A stretch of 64,000 nt of DNA from Guyanagaster necrorhizus (lineage: Eukaryota; Basidiomycota; Agaricomycetes; Agaricales; Physalacriaceae), in contig NW_025064902.1 in NCBI RefSeq assembly GCF_019112545.1, positions 24,399-88,398 on the forward strand, given 5' to 3'. The translations under genes were made by a program, and so were the position numbers. Every line of letters starts with the position of its first letter. Position 1 is the first letter of the stretch. Below are positions 12,293 to 25,886 of this stretch, piece after piece. The notes beneath the pieces are model-generated. The model saw only the letters and a program-made list of their open reading frames with translations, was not told the DNA's origin and did not search any database.

Positions 12293-15067
12293 ATGCCTAT
12301 CAAGCACTTTGACGGTGGGTCTTGTTGGGGAAATTGTGCGTCGTGTGAACTGATATTTTTTCTCCTGAAGCATACCTACCCGAGCGAAAACAATTGACAA
12401 CACTCCAGCTTTCAGCCCTTTCCGATTCGCGTCTAGGCATTGATGCGTCCTACTATCTTCAGCAGCTCACCGACAACCCACCGTCGAGGGAGCCTCTCCT
12501 CGCAGCGACGGGTGGCTTACCTTTAGCGCTCACGCAGCGCATCGAGTCGGACCTTCGTATCCTCGAAAAATGGCATATCAAGCCCGTTTTCGTGTTTCCA
12601 GGACTTGTTCCCAACAGAAAATGGAAGCCTCAGCAACTTCTAGAGAACACTGAAGCCTGCAAGGACCGACGCGATGCATGGGAAAAATACGAGGCAGGTC
12701 TTGAAGACCAGGCGACCAAGTTGTTCGCTGGGCGGAGTAGTTTTCAACAGTGGGATCTGTGGAGAATGGTGCTGAGAATTTTCAGACATCGGAACGTCGA
12801 GTTCATCATTGCACCGTATCTAGCATGGCCGCAGGTATGAGTTTATCTATAGCTTCTGTGTTATGGTCCAGCCAATTACTAACCGCGTCAACAATTTCCT
12901 CTAGTTAATTTATCTCCAGCGCCATCCAAAATCCTACATTCACGCGATATATGGTCCCACCGACACGCTTCTGTATCCAGGGGTGGACAAGGTTATCACA
13001 TCCTTGGACTTGCTCTCGCCCACGCCCACGTTCATGTATGTTTCTAAACGTGCAATCATGGTCGATCTCGGTGTAACCGAAGAACAATTTCTCGATATCG
13101 GCATTCTCGTTGGTTTTGATCATTCCGCTCCGTTCCCACCTACCATTCACGAGCAGGGACTGAAAGCTACCGTCGACATGATCAAGTATTACAAGACCGG
13201 ACATGCTGCCGTACTTGCCTTCGTGGAGCATCCTGTTGTCAAACCTATCCAATATCCCGAACATTATGCCCGCACACGCTCCATGATCAAATTTTCCTTG
13301 ATCCTGTCTTCTGAAGGAACTGTCCAACCGCTTCCCCTCGCTATCACCACCCCTCCCAACCACGGTCATCCCAATCAACCTCACCACCCCACGGCTGCGG
13401 ATATCCCACAGGATCTTCATGAAATATTCACAAATCGGCTCCCAGACGAAATCTATTTTTACCTCTCCCGTGGACTTCTTGGGCCCCAGGCGCTTGTCTG
13501 GCTTACAAGCGGACAAATCATTGAAAGCCCGCCCCTAGATAACGGCGAAACGACGGAATACAAACGATTTGTCAAGGAGGTTATCACCGACGGACAGACC
13601 GGTCCCCGTGCTACTGCCTTGGCACTGATCAGCAGTGTAGCCCATTCCTTCTGGTCCAACCGAAAAGTACACGGTTACTTCTGGTTCGAACAGCCTGGAC
13701 CAAACCACACCCAAAAGCCCGTGTTGCACAATTCTCAACAGACGGCCCAGCTGGCGGACCGCGTCTCCGGTTGGAACGTCCCGTATGCCATCGTGGAAGA
13801 AGAGCTGAGACGACAGAATGTAAGGTTTTTCATTTTTTTGGTTCTAGGGAAAGTGCGACCATTCTTGGCTAAAGCGCGTTGTTTCTGTTTTTCTCCCTTC
13901 GTGTTCTTTAGTCCTCCACGATTGATTTCGCGTTATGTCTGGGTGCAACGGCTATGGAACGCTTCGCCCTGCGTACCAAGGCCAAGACGAATCCTTCCAG
14001 CGGTCCCCTTGAGAAAAAAGATGAAGTTGTCGCCAACGTAATCTGGCGATTCCTGGAGTTGCGAGGGTAAGAATAGTTTTGTTTTTTTATCTGATGTCTT
14101 CATTTCTCACTGATTGTCCAAAACATAATGCAGGTTCTTAATGAATTCTCACACACATTCCCCATTGGCTCGTGCCATGTACACCGCCATCAAACAAGCC
14201 AAACTGAATGACAAATTTCAGGACCCGCTGTACTTGTTTTTGGAGTTAGTACGGGCGGGTGTAATGCACGGTCATTTATGGTCCAACCGAGCATTCAGCG
14301 GCGGACCAAGTTTCGGCACGGGTTCGTTTATTCTTATCAAGGCTATGTGGTTACTTTCCTGACCCGTGTGCGTGCGCCACCAGATGACGAGAAAACGTGT
14401 ATGTTGCTGGTGATGCGGGTCCTGAGCATTGTTCCCTTGAACTTTAAGGTGAGGCGTCAACGTGACTTATCCGCCGTCGGTTTGATACATGTTTTAACGC
14501 GATGGTTTCGTCTAGCCCCAGCCCTGGTCTGCCCCTCTATCACGAGAGCTGCTTGTATTCAATTCGTTTGTGCGGTCTCTCACGCGAGCCCTACGGACCC
14601 TCCTTGAGGTGGCATCGCTGAATATGCTTCTCCGTGCGGATGCTCGACGCGCCCGGGACGACCTGTTGGACATAACACTATCTCTGCCGTTCCAGACGGA
14701 GGTGAATACCGGATTTGGAGTACTTGCCAAGGTATACCTGGATGCATTGACACATATCAACAATGGCACCAGAGTTCGTGATCCACAAGCTGAGGGCGTC
14801 AAAGAGGCAAAGATGTTGGCACTTGAAATCTGCGAGGAAACGTTCCCGGGCGTCAAATGTCCCAAGCTGGAAGTTGAGCGCGGGTTCCGGTTCTGGGATG
14901 TGGTGGGTCATTTCTGGACCATGATTAGAGTTGCGATCGCTGATGAATCTATGGGGGGACAGGCGCTGACAGCGATGCGGCAATTGCATTCGGAAGGCGC
15001 AGTACTAAGGGAGCTGATTGACCAATTTGAAGCAGCCGAGGCATGGCTGGCGCCGATGCGACCATGA
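12293..15067 (+). CDS. MKT1: MKT1-like post-transcriptional regulator (XPG-like fold)
   Basis: Seven exons: 12293-12314, 12371-12834, 12905-13819, 13912-14066, 14134-14321, 14384-14448, 14516-15067 (2361 nt, 786 aa). The first 22-nt exon supplies MPIKHFD, joined to AYLPERKQLTTLQLSALSDS and then LGIDASYYLQQL. The N-terminal half has the XPG/FEN-like arrangement: GIDASYYL, IKPVFVFPGL, and the APYLAWPQ..AIYGPTDTLLYPG segment. It lacks the full acidic cluster of active nucleases, as in Mkt1. The C-terminal half is the helical Mkt1 domain, ending in VERGFRFWDVVGHFW and AAEAWLAPMRP. In yeast Mkt1 acts with Pbp1 on translation of specific mRNAs in the cytoplasm. The exon 5 donor (GTTCGT) is the least certain junction; all phases close. 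Confidence 0.88.
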
Positions 15068-15592
15068 ACAATTTCTCACGGAGGGGCTGAGATAGCCATG
15101 GAGACCATCGCGAGGTGAAATGGATCCGGGTTCGTCGATGTTATATGATGAGTTACTAACTACATCGCTTTCGAAACATTGTTTTCCTTTTCTCCTGCTA
15201 ATTTGCAACGATGCAATGGTCAGTGAGCGTGGTGCATCCGGCGTATGAGAAGAAGCCGCGCAACGATAAATGCAGCGAGTCTAATTTGGGATGAGAAAAT
15301 CGATGCGGAGCCATTTTGATGCTGGGAAAAGGCTAGGAGTCTGGTCGAAAAGGAATCCGAATCATCTGATAAGAGGAGTTTTAAAATCACGTGTATTCCA
15401 AATGCGGAACGGTACCATCGGGACATTAGATCTTCTTTTGATCCAGCAAGGAATTGTATGCGTGATCGAATCCGCAAATCTGTTTCTGCCCAAATCTGTC
15501 GAGTACAAAATGGCCCATCCGCCAAGTCGCGTGGCGCACGCTGTACCCCCTTCCCCCACTTCAATTTAAACCACGCTCATATCCTTAACGCC
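15068..15592. other. Intergenic between MKT1-like and zinc-finger-like genes
   Basis: 3' flank of the MKT1-like gene and 5' flank of the next gene. No independent gene seen. Confidence 0.4.
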
Positions 15593-16393
15593 ATGTTCGA
15601 TTTTGCCCGCACTATGCTTGCCTCCTCCAACAACGAGCTCGCTGTCCTTGACGATGTCAACAGCAAGGCGCGCCTATATTGCCGCCAACAGTACAGTGTC
15701 CAGATCATACAGCTCGTCGAGGGTCCTCCACCGCCTCGGCAGGCCGTCAACGACGAAATCTATGCTTCGTCATCCTCATCTTATGCATCTACCTCCCAGT
15801 CAGAGGGCTCCTCTCTCTGTGAAGACGGCGACGAAGAGTCAATAGGATCATCCTACTGTTCATCCGATGACTATCAGGAGCAGGGCGCATCCAGTCGCGA
15901 ATGGAGCGAGCCCGGACATGAGCGGAGCGGCGGCCCAAATTCTCTCCGGATGAAGCGAATCCTCGCCTGGAGGGCGAACTTTTCGACTCATTATCGCACG
16001 ATGATGGCCGGTATGCTTTCGATATCTTTATGGCCCACAGGCTTCATATTGAGGGGGGGGAACTTCTTTGCAGATTCAGCTCTTTCTGCACCGCTCAAGC
16101 GGAAATCCGACTCTGCCCTGTATACCAATGAGCATACAGTAAGCATTTGCGTAATTCCTTTGATCTCTTACATCAACGCTCATTATTTCCTTTCTTTTTT
16201 TTTTTTTTTTAATTAGTTGCCGCATACTTCTAAGCGGTCTCGCTCCTCATCTCGCAGCGAGATGAGTACTAGCGCCATCTCCTGCGCCGCATGCGATTCT
16301 TTTTTCGATACTCAGCAGAGTCTCCGGCGGCACGGACAGGCCAAGGGAGCCAGCGAGGCATGCTCGGTCGCCGTCCAATACGCATTTGAATAA
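15593..16393 (+). CDS. Small zinc-finger-like hypothetical protein
   Basis: Three exons: 15593-16010, 16074-16138, 16217-16393 (660 nt, 219 aa). The start ATG gives MFDFARTML. Residues ~50-110 are serine- and acid-rich and likely disordered. After KRKSDSAL and a basic SKRSRSSSRS patch, exon 3 encodes a single finger: Cys184-x2-Cys187, FF, then L-R-R-His200, with Cys210 nine residues further, ending in SVAVQYAFE. The spacing C-x2-C-x12-H is C2H2-like, but the fourth ligand is not in the canonical place. Proteins ending in a lone finger followed by 'EAC.VAV.YA(F/L)E' are common in Agaricomycetes. Nucleic-acid binding is plausible but unproven. The second intron ends in a long T-run (16195-16210). 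Confidence 0.75.
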
Positions 16394-19310
16394 TTTTCAC
16401 CATCGCATCCACCTACACAACCTTGCATCATTTTACCAACCTGCAACCTGTACAACCATCCCAATCTTGTGGTTTTTTTCTTCTTGAATTCAGCCTCCGA
16501 CGGCTGCCGTTCCCGATACTTCGCATATTTTTCGACGCCCGCACCCGCAATTTACCATCTACCCATTTTCCCCGACGTTTTTGTCTCACACCCACCTACC
16601 CACCCTTGCCTCGCCGCATCATGCACCCACGATCGTAAATATCCTTATCTTCGATGACCCGTCGCCGCCCATCACACTAATGATTCTCCTTGTATTATAA
16701 TCGAACCAACCATCACATGTGTATTCTCACCATCAATCGCGCTCCTACTACTTATACCTACTGCTCTTGCTTATAGTAATTTCTAACGGCTGCTGTTTAT
16801 AATTCTCATATACAAATTACGAGCTTCCCCCGATTAACTTGTCCATGGTATGGTTCTTTTGACGGCGGACGTCCGCCACGTTCAAGGGCATCTTCCTTCC
16901 TGCCAGCATAATTGGTGTCATCTGAACGGACGAAGCGCGGGACTACCGGTTCTGGATCCGTCAAAGAAGAGCGGTAGGGGCGCTGACACGAAACAACTGG
17001 CACGCGGCGCAAAGAGTACCTTTCAAGTTCCGTTGACAACTCAATTTCATGACATGCAACTGAACCCAAGTAAGGATCCGATGGGAAAATACGATAGACG
17101 AGGTAAAAAATGTCGTGAGAATCAAAGGTATGGGAATTTTCTTCCATTTGACGCCACGCTTTTGGCGGAACGGTTTGTTCCTTGGCGTGGGGGGGGGTTT
17201 CCTGTTCATTTCCGTGATGAACGACACCCCATCGCTGATTCCATAGATACGCAACCGACCGAGCCCGCCTGGACCTGGTACGGCGGTATCTGTGGGATAT
17301 GTTATGTTACAGGCATTGATTTTCTGATATTGGTTGTGGAAGACTCCCACAGCGATTACTGTGGGTGAAACCTCCGTATGATATGGGGGGGGGAAATGAA
17401 ATGTTGATCAGCGCTCATAGCATATATAGTATCGCAACTGAGTACGGGGGCAACACGTCACCAACATTGTAGCTTATGTGCTCCAGAGGATCCAATTATA
17501 ATTGAAGCAAGGAGTTTGAAGGGCCAACGTAACGCGTGTATGGGAACAACACATTGACAAAAACAGGTTTGTAAAGAAAAGACGTTAGGGCCCTCTTTCA
17601 TGAGACATGTCATCATGATGTATAGGGTTTTATGAAAGTCCTGTGGGACAACGGTCACTAAAAACAAACCGAAAGGNNNNNNNNNNGTCCTTACGGTCCG
17701 AGTCGATCATGATCACAAAAATAGAGTCCTCGAGAGTACGGGTATCGGAGGTTTGACATGATGAGAGCGTGAAATCCTTGGACAAACTGCGGTATAATAG
17801 GTTACAGCAACGTCCCGGTCTTGAGAGGCAAGTGCACACTACCGTCGATATCAACTCTCGGAGGAGGAGACCCTGATTCTCCGGCCGTGGGGAGTCGTAC
17901 CCACGACTATCAAGGAGGCGGTGAATGGAGGGATGGCTGTTGCGAAGGGCCTGATGGGCATGGGACCAATCCATTCGTCCGAACGAGCAAACCCCACCAT
18001 ATTGAAGTGGTCAAGGGCTTGGGTGCGCGGGAGAAGCAAGCCCTTGCATGAGTTGGGTGGGTTCATTCGGGCGGTAGACCGAACACGCCCCCCTCGCTCA
18101 CCCACGACTGTACGCGTTGACGATCACAAAGTGAAATAACAAATTCGTCTCTTATTCCCAAACGTTGAGTAACCACTTTGTAGCTGGGAAAAGGAGAGGG
18201 CATTCTCACCGCAGACTTCGAATCAGTTCTCCATTTATCGTTGCTGTGATTATTCACCTTGTTCGTATCCATCGGTCCGTCATCATATGGGGTAAGCCGC
18301 GTGGGCACGAGAAAAGAGAGCTATCTCACGAATGCCCCAGAGCCCTTGGAGATCGCAGCACACATGCACTACTGTAATGGGTCTAGCGCAGGGTAAGGGT
18401 AAGGGGGAGGGGGGGGGAGGCGAGTCACAGCGTGGCTTCCCCGGTAGACGCGTGGGAAGGAATAGTCAGAAATACCAGTATCGATTATCCATCATAGCGG
18501 GGAAAGTCAAATCTTGAGTATCCCCGTTACCGAAGTTTCCAGTCGTAGAAGACTCCAAAGCATTTTTTGAAGCACAAGAGAAAGAGGGTGTGTGTAGATT
18601 GCCGGGAGGGGTATCTCGGGATATATTCGGTGATACCACTAACCGTGGCTTCTAGCACCGGAAGCAATCAACTAACCTTTAATTTTATCTATTACGGCTG
18701 AGTCTAAAATCTACTATGTTATGTTTCCTGAACGCTGCAAAGTCGAAGGGGGGAACCCCGTGTCTCCCGTCGCTCGCCGCAACAATTCTCGGCCGCTGTT
18801 TCTCTTCGGAGTGCAACGCCCGAAAAAGTTCAAACCCGATTCCTCGTATCGCTGGTGGATCACACACAGATGATCGAACCCCCAGTGTCTTGACCCTATC
18901 CCGCGCTTTGATCCTTTATTTGCCAACTGATTTTCCCTTGGTACTTTCATCCCAGCTTTTTTCGCCCTGCAGGGATGTCCGCTCGGTTCGAATACAGACG
19001 ATAAGTCTTTTGCAATTATACCAAGTATATAGGCCCCCCCGTGCTCCTTCCGTGAGAAGAGAGGACGTTTGCGCAGTCCCTTTTCATGTTTCATCTCCGT
19101 TACTAGTACATATTGCGTGACGTCAAGGCATCACCAGAGATCCGTTACTGATGCGTGATCTTAGACCAGAACTCTGTGCATGTATTACAAGCTATATGTA
19201 CTGTTCGATGCTCGTTTACAATACTTATGGGGTATCTTTATCGTTAAAAAAAAAACAAATACACAGAAGCCGCACGGGAAACGAGAAGAAATCTATCCAA
19301 CCATGCCAAA
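16394..19310. other. Gene-poor region with assembly gap
   Basis: Contains ten Ns at 17677-17686. ORFs of 129-172 codons at 16850-17368 (+) and 16961-17350 (-) overlap in antiphase, and neither shows a known motif or intron pattern. No gene is supported. Confidence 0.4.
17677..17686. other. Assembly gap (10 N)
   Basis: Run of ten N; true gap size unknown. Confidence 0.99.
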
Positions 19311-21316
19311 TCACCAGAAGCGTGTATTTTGAGGATCTACGTTGTTTGCCATACGAAGTGTCACCACGTTGGATGTTAGACTCGAGAACTGATGGGCCAA
19401 GTCAGCGCCACACGCACGTACAAGTCAAGAAGAAAATTTCGAAACGTACCCCATTACCAACAAAGACTTCTGCCCGCTGTCCAATATACATGTCAAGCGA
19501 CTGAGCGACGTACTTTTGCTCCCGGGTGTACGTCAGATCCCTGCTCGTCGCGATGCCCTCCCACTCGCCTATCTGTCCTAATGCCGTCTTCAACGCCCTC
19601 AGCCAGCCGCGCTCCCCATTCGACATGATGTATACTCGATTGAGAGGTTTCCCTCGTCGCTCCTGCCTCACTTTCTCGACGATCTGTTCAATGTTGGGAT
19701 AGCAGTGGTCTAGGTACCTGGATATCTTCTCCTCTTCCGGAGCATCGTATGGGGGCACAAACTTGTCCGGAAGCTCGGGGAATGAGTTGAGGCCATTGTA
19801 GTGTGTATTCCAGCCAGCCAGGTTCGTACAGTGTTCCCTGAAGTCGCCGCGGCGGATGTGGAGAGCGATGAGACCCGGTAAAGGTGGGTAAGGCGGGGTC
19901 TGTTCGATGGCAGGCGGTGTTGGAGACAAGAAGGATGGAATGTTGAAACCGAGCAGGGATGTTGAAGTCTTGTCCTCGAAGAGCTCGCGATTGGCATCGT
20001 ATGCGGACAAGATGAGTGGAGACCACCCAAAGTCTGTAATAATCGGGGTGTCCTTTATGTGTGGAAATATAGAGAGCAAAAGGGTGTCTGAGAACAGCCT
20101 GTGTAAAGGAAGTCAGAACCGAAAGAAACATTAAAGAGAAATCATCGCTCCTAGCAGACGACTAACTCGCACCGGTAAAAATGCAAGGGAAACAATCAGA
20201 ATGCAAATGATACCTTGACCCAGGCTTTTGACCACAGCAAGTTGTGTCGGCTTTTATCATTAAGGGAAACCCGGTTCAATTTACTGTGGTCGGAAGCCTC
20301 GATCTTCCCAGGCTTTTTATCCGACCCGAAACAGTCGCCTACTAGAAGGCATGGTACATACCAGACATCGAAAACATGGGGCGTGTCTTTCTCAAACTCG
20401 ACGCATCGGTCCGGTATAGCGTCAATCTCCTTTATCCATGTCTGCAGGATCTCTGAGGCCTCTACGTTCCCCAGCCTGTCCTTGACTGCGTTTGTCGTTA
20501 GAACGAGAGGTTCGGGACACTGCTGTCGAAAGAATTCTAGTGATACCGCGCGCGGCACATCGCTGCGGGGGCCAAATGGAGCGCCTATTATGGGACCTTT
20601 GGGGGTGGGCCGGTGAGCGGGCGGGGTGTAAACTTTGAAAAGGGGCCATTACCTGATATTAAAGCAGACAGCGGTATTCGAGACGGAATGATATTTCCAT
20701 TAAAGTCTGAGTAGTCGGAAAGCTCTCTCGACCAGGTGTAATTGTCGAACACAAAGCTGTATAATCTTTGAGAAGTCGGTAGAAGTTTGATTACACTGTC
20801 ACGCACGCTCTTTTCGTCGAGTATGCGAGAAGCGCGTTCATTAGCAGCTCCTGCATTATATTTCCCCATCCCGACGCTGTTTGGAGTGAGGAACGACACC
20901 AGAAAAAAAAAAGAATTCAAACACGCACCATACGCGTGGTTTCCAAAGAACAGATATTTGGCATGCTTCCCCTCTGGCGCCGGCAATGATGCATCATGCT
21001 GCGGTAACCGTCTTTCGTATTCGTGATATTGTTCGTATAGAGGGGGTAGATCCGACTCGAATGGGAGTGGTAAGGGGAAATAAGAGTTAGGAGGCTCTGG
21101 TCCCTCCCCTCGGAAGAGAAAGAGAAGTACTGAAACCGAAACGATGCCTGCTATGAGCACACGAACATATCGTTTCGTTAGAAGATTGTGAGAGCGATTT
21201 CGCCAGGAATCCGTTGCTGAGGGTGTTTTTGTTGGTAAAAGGGAAGAATCAGAGGTCCACATAAGCTGTTGGTGGTGGTGGAGGACGGAGAGCAAGTATG
21301 ATTTTGTCTGGTTCAT
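19311..21316 (-). CDS. O-fucosyltransferase-like type II membrane protein
   Basis: Six exons on the minus strand: 21316-20929, 20876-20807, 20765-20653, 20596-20362, 20098-19450, 19388-19311 (1533 nt, 510 aa). Residues ~49-68 (YVRVLIAGIVSVSVLLFLF) form one N-terminal membrane anchor, as in Golgi glycosyltransferases. Conserved blocks of the Agaricomycete family follow: KYLFFGNHAY, SGWGNIMQELLMNALLAY, SFVFDNYTW, IPSRIPLSALISG. HIRRGDF at ~349-355 is the nucleotide-sugar motif of GT65/GT68-type O-fucosyltransferases. Later come NSFPELPDKF, YIMSNGERGW, SRDLTYTREQKYVAQSLDM and the final exon FSSLTSNVVTLRMANNVD. Substrate and donor are inferred from the fold only. The last exon restores a conserved end after a GTACGT donor. 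Introns are 42-263 nt. Confidence 0.82.
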
Positions 21317-22970
21317 AGGACCTTTCGGCAGTTCCCAGGCTCAGATTCTTCTGCCAAAACTTCCTTTTTTGGATCTGAATCGTCATGAATTTCATCATGA
21401 TGGAACTGTTTCTCCACGATCTTATGACGGGAAAAATGAGTCAATGGATGGCCAAGCATTGGAAAAAAACACCCCCCCCCCATCTGATTCCTACATATTC
21501 AATGAGCTTGTTATTTATTTCTTGTTTATTTATTTTGAGACCATGTATAATGGTAATGGGTCTCTTAAATATTAATTGATTGACAATTTCTCTCTCAAAA
21601 AACAGATAGTTTTTATCTCGCTCTCAGAGTCTTGGACTTTCTCACTGGAAGACGGAGCCTGTGGGATCATTTAACTTATACAAGTAGATCTGCAGCTAAA
21701 GGTTACGACTCGTCTGCATGTAATGCTTTTATGAAATTTTCAGTGGCTTGAACACTGATGGGATCGAAGTCAAGGGGGCTGTATTCCTTTTTGTTTGCAC
21801 TCTGTATTAAGAAATTGGACTATGCAAGCACCAAGACGCTTATCTCTATATGAATGCTTTGCCTCTGGGGCCTGGGCTCATAAGGGAGAAGCATAGTCAA
21901 TATCCCCGTCCGTCTGCGATGTACACCGGAGCGAAGGTAGCAATGTCGGCATATAATGCAGCTTACATGCAACAAGTGCCTGCTGGCATAGTAGCCAGAT
22001 TCGTTGCTTGAACGATATTTTTCATCTCCTGTTCAACTCCTCAAGAGACTCGTTGACATTACGGCTCTTTTCACAGAGCTTTATAGAGTCATGTTTTTCA
22101 TGTGAGTGAAGAGAGCAACTTAGTATAAATATTTATTGTCGGTGACCAGACGTATTATGACGTGTTACGATCAACATGCGCAGATCCCCCGCCCTCCTCC
22201 CGACAGGTATAAAAGGACAAACCCCATCGCTCCTTTCCTTCCTGCTCCCACCATCTCTGTCATAAAAATGTGCCCATTGCGCGCAGGAACACAGGAACAC
22301 ACCAACTTCTGCTATAGAGCCAATGCAACTTCTCTTTCCACGTAAACCATGACGTCGCAAAGTCAAAAACTTCAATTGTCTATTTTCAACTTTCAGAGTC
22401 GTTCAGTTGAAACAAAAATTAGATCGAAGGAGTGTAGTATTGTAATGATTCGAGCTTGGGTTGAGCATCCATACAAGTTATGATGATGCCCTCCTCATCA
22501 CGATAATGCAGGTACGTTCCACTACCGAGACTAATTAGATTTGCATCCGAAACAGACACAGGAACCTGGACGGCAGTGAATGTTTCCCGAGATTGACAGA
22601 ACGTGTCAACTCCCGGATCGGCATAGTAATAAAAATCGGCTCGACCGGCATCCCCCAGCGGTATCCCGGCTATTTACATCCATCTTAAGAGTCCAGCCAC
22701 GCTGAAGTTGCGAGTCCAATATCGCCTAGATTTTGTCGTTTTTTGCTTTGCGCAAAAAGTACGGAGTCGACGACGGTAATCAAGCACTTCGGCGCAGAAT
22801 TCCAAATCGGGAGGCAAAGAATTTGACTGGAGCTCTCGATCAGGTTGTTGGACGGGGAATGTTTTCAGGGGCGAGCAACTGACGTCGACGACGGAGTACA
22901 TAACAAAGCTTCGCCGGTACCACCACTTTCCTTTCCTTTCCCGCTCTAATCAAGACATTTCTACTCTTCA
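21317..22970. other. Intergenic with a strong TATA box, no supported gene
   Basis: TATAAAAGG at 22208-22216 is followed 54 nt later by a C/T-rich leader and an ATG (22268) opening a 25-codon ORF that ends at 22345. The short peptide has no signal peptide or CaaX end. The two flanking genes diverge from this region, so both promoters should lie within it. Confidence 0.4.
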
Positions 22971-25886
22971 ATGCATTCCGGTAAGTCACGCTGTCTGGCA
23001 AGACATTGGCGATCCTCTAACCCGTTCCGTGTAAGCAGACCAGCCGTCGAGTGTGGCCTTTCCCTTGTCTGAGTCGCCAGTCAAGGCCCAGCCGCAGCCA
23101 CGCCCTACACATCTACCCTTTCGCCGGATATCGCTACCAACTGCACCAACGTTAGGCTATAGGGAATCCGTAGTCAGTGTAGCGTCGTTCGACTCGCTAC
23201 CAGAAGACGGGTCATTACCGATACCTGCTATGATGCGCAACGTCAATTCTGGAAAGAGGCCCAATGGCCGGCCAACATCTACTGACGGACTGAGGAAGAG
23301 AAACAGGAGGAGCCTTCGACCTGTCCATGACGTATTGGAGCCGAAAAGGCGGAAGGTCATCCAGGAGTTTTACGAGACAGAACGCGCCTACGTTGATGGT
23401 CTCGAGCTGATTTATTCCGTGCGTGCCAAAATGTTTCTCGTTATTACCTTTCCTGACAGATCTTTAGCATTTCCTCACTCCCATCATTGCATCTCTCGAG
23501 ACTTCTCAGCCACTGCTCGACCGGTCCGGACTGACTTCTGTGTTCTCAAATTTCATTGACATTTGGAATTTTCATCGGTCTTTCTTCTCTGCGCTAACGT
23601 CCCATATTTTCCCGAGCTCGGGTTCCGCTTCCACCTCTTCTCTCCCCCTCTCCACTAACCAGCCACTTTCCCCAATCCTACTCTCTCACTTTCCATACCT
23701 GTCCCTATATACACCATTCGTTACCGCCTTTCCGACCACCATCTCTTCTATCACCAATCTCATCACCCCGCCTTCTGCAAACAGCTCTAATCCTCAGTAT
23801 AGTGCTTCTTTTGCAATCTTTCTGGCTACCCAAGAGTCAGATCCTCGTTGTGGTAGGCTAAAGCTAAGAGATTGGCTCTTGACCATAGTCCAACGTTGCC
23901 CGCGATATCTTCTCCTTTTAAAGGACTTGATTGAACGCACAACACCAGATGATCCAGAGCACGCGCAATTAATGGCGGTTCATACCCTTGTTTCAAAAAG
24001 TATGTCATTTCGCACTGTTTTTAACGTCCTTTGCTTATGTCCGACTGTCCTAGTTACCCAGTCCCTAAACTCCTCTCTCCACACCCATGCGCAAACCCTT
24101 TCCCTTCTTGCTTTACAAAAAACCACACCAAATCTTCCATTTCAGCTCATAAGTCCCGGCCGCACACTCCTGAAACGCGGAAGTCTCCTCCAGATCGAAC
24201 GGAGCGAGCACCCACGTGAACGTGAATTCCTCTTGTTTTCTGATTGTCTCATATGGCTCGCAAGTGAAGACTCGGAACGTGGATGGATGAAGACTGACTG
24301 GTCCATTCCCGGATGGGCGCCACAGGAGCCCATGGCTCCGTCAAGGCCGCTTATGAAACGGACAAGGAGCAAGAGTGAGGCGGAGCTGCCTGGTCTGCTT
24401 CGTTCCCGTATAAGCGGGTTCCCGATGAAGAGCCGTAGCATGATTCCGCCACCGACGAGAAAGTCACAGCTGTCTGGAGGCGGCGTCCGGCGGCAAGCGA
24501 GTGGCGGTGATGAGCGGTGGGTGTACAAGGCTCGGGCGGGGTTGGTAGACCTCGAAGTGGTGGTTACGTCGCCTCGGGAGGCTGGGGAGGAGAGGAGGTT
24601 TGAGGTTCTGAGCCCCGAGGGAAGTTTCGTGCTGTATGCGGACACGGAGGATGAGCGAAATGAGTGGTGTTCAACGATAAGACAGGCCAAGGCGCAACTT
24701 TTAATGTCATTGAATATCACGAATCCGAATTCGACGCTTACGGCTTCGTCATCAACGAACCACATACGGCTGTCGCTGCAGGCACTACCGTTTGCGCCTT
24801 CGGATCATTCTTCAAAGTCTCCAGGTAAAGGGAAGAAGAAGAATGTAAAGGAACGAAGGGGATGGGTGGAGCATTGGGTTCCGGCTATTTGGATACCAGA
24901 CGAGAAAGCAGAGGGATGTATGAGATGTGGCAGGTCCTTTGGATGGAGGCGACGAAGACACCATTGCAGAATATGCGGGCGATGCGTTTGTGCTACGTGT
25001 TCAGATAGAGTAAGTGTTTATCCGAGCCCACTTTCCATTTGTTCACATTTTCATACCTTAACAGACATTCTTCATAACGGATCCTAATTCCAAAGAAGAC
25101 ACAAGCAAGCCTGCTCGAGCCTGCAACGCATGTTATGAAACCGTGTTCCCGCTTCTCGATCGGCCTGACGAAGAGGAAAACAGCCACGTACCGTCAGAAA
25201 GTAGTAACAACACGATAACCTCCTTAACCAACTTCCCGTCTTGGCTCTCAATGCCATCGCTTCCTTTAAGCTCGACACCCGACGCGCTGATGGCCATCTA
25301 CAGGGACACGCCCAAACAGGACTACACGACCACCATCGTCGACGATGACGAGCTCTCTTGCGACTGCCTCCGCGTCAAGTCCTCCCCTTCGCGGCCGCGG
25401 AGCTACCACCAAATCCTAGAGGATCTCCAGGGCCACGATCATTCACGGTTCGATTTGACATCTCCCGTAGAGGAGGAAGGTACTATAGAGGAGGATTCCC
25501 TCGACACGGCATCTTTTACGTCGAGCAAGAGGCATACGGTGAATTTGACGGAGGAGCCTGTGCTGAGAAGGGAGGATACGGCAAGGAGGAATAAAAGGTT
25601 TTCATTACCTGCTGTGGCGTTGCAGACGACGAGTGTCACTACAAGGACAATGATTGGAGGCGGGGGCGGGGCGGTCGAGGGGAGTAAGTTGACGCATGTG
25701 CAGACGTCAACGAAGACACAAAGGTTCTCGTTGGTGCTTGGTGGGAAAGGGAGTCGGCTTTCGAACGGACAACGTAGTGAGTTTGTGGGCAAGTCGAGAG
25801 TGCAGGTGCAGGGTGATGAGAGGCTGGCAAAGGGTGTAGCTGCTGGGAAGTTGAGCGAACTCTTGGGGAAGAACATCTATGCGTAG
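22971..25886 (+). CDS. RhoGEF with DH, PH and FYVE domains
   Basis: Five exons: 22971-22980, 23039-23418, 23468-23999, 24054-25009, 25065-25886 (2700 nt, 899 aa). The first exon is 10 nt (MHS plus one base); without it no ATG is available before the conserved body. The DH (Dbl) domain begins near residue 105 with KVIQEFYETERAYVDGLELI and includes LRDWLLTIVQRCPRYLLLLKDLI, the typical nucleotide-exchange helix. A PH domain (~345-535: LLKRGSLLQIER, REFLLFSDCLIWL, DERNEWCSTIRQAK) follows. The FYVE finger (~590-655) has CMRC, the basic RRRRHHCRICG patch and a last pair CNAC. The set predicts activation of a Rho/Cdc42-type GTPase at PI3P-bearing endosomal membrane, as in FGD-type GEFs. The C-terminal ~250 residues are low complexity. 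Confidence 0.9.

Noticed and set aside
16850..17368. 172-codon plus-strand ORF
   Set aside because: No motif, no introns, and two opposite-strand ORFs of similar size overlap it; consistent with chance in GC-balanced DNA.
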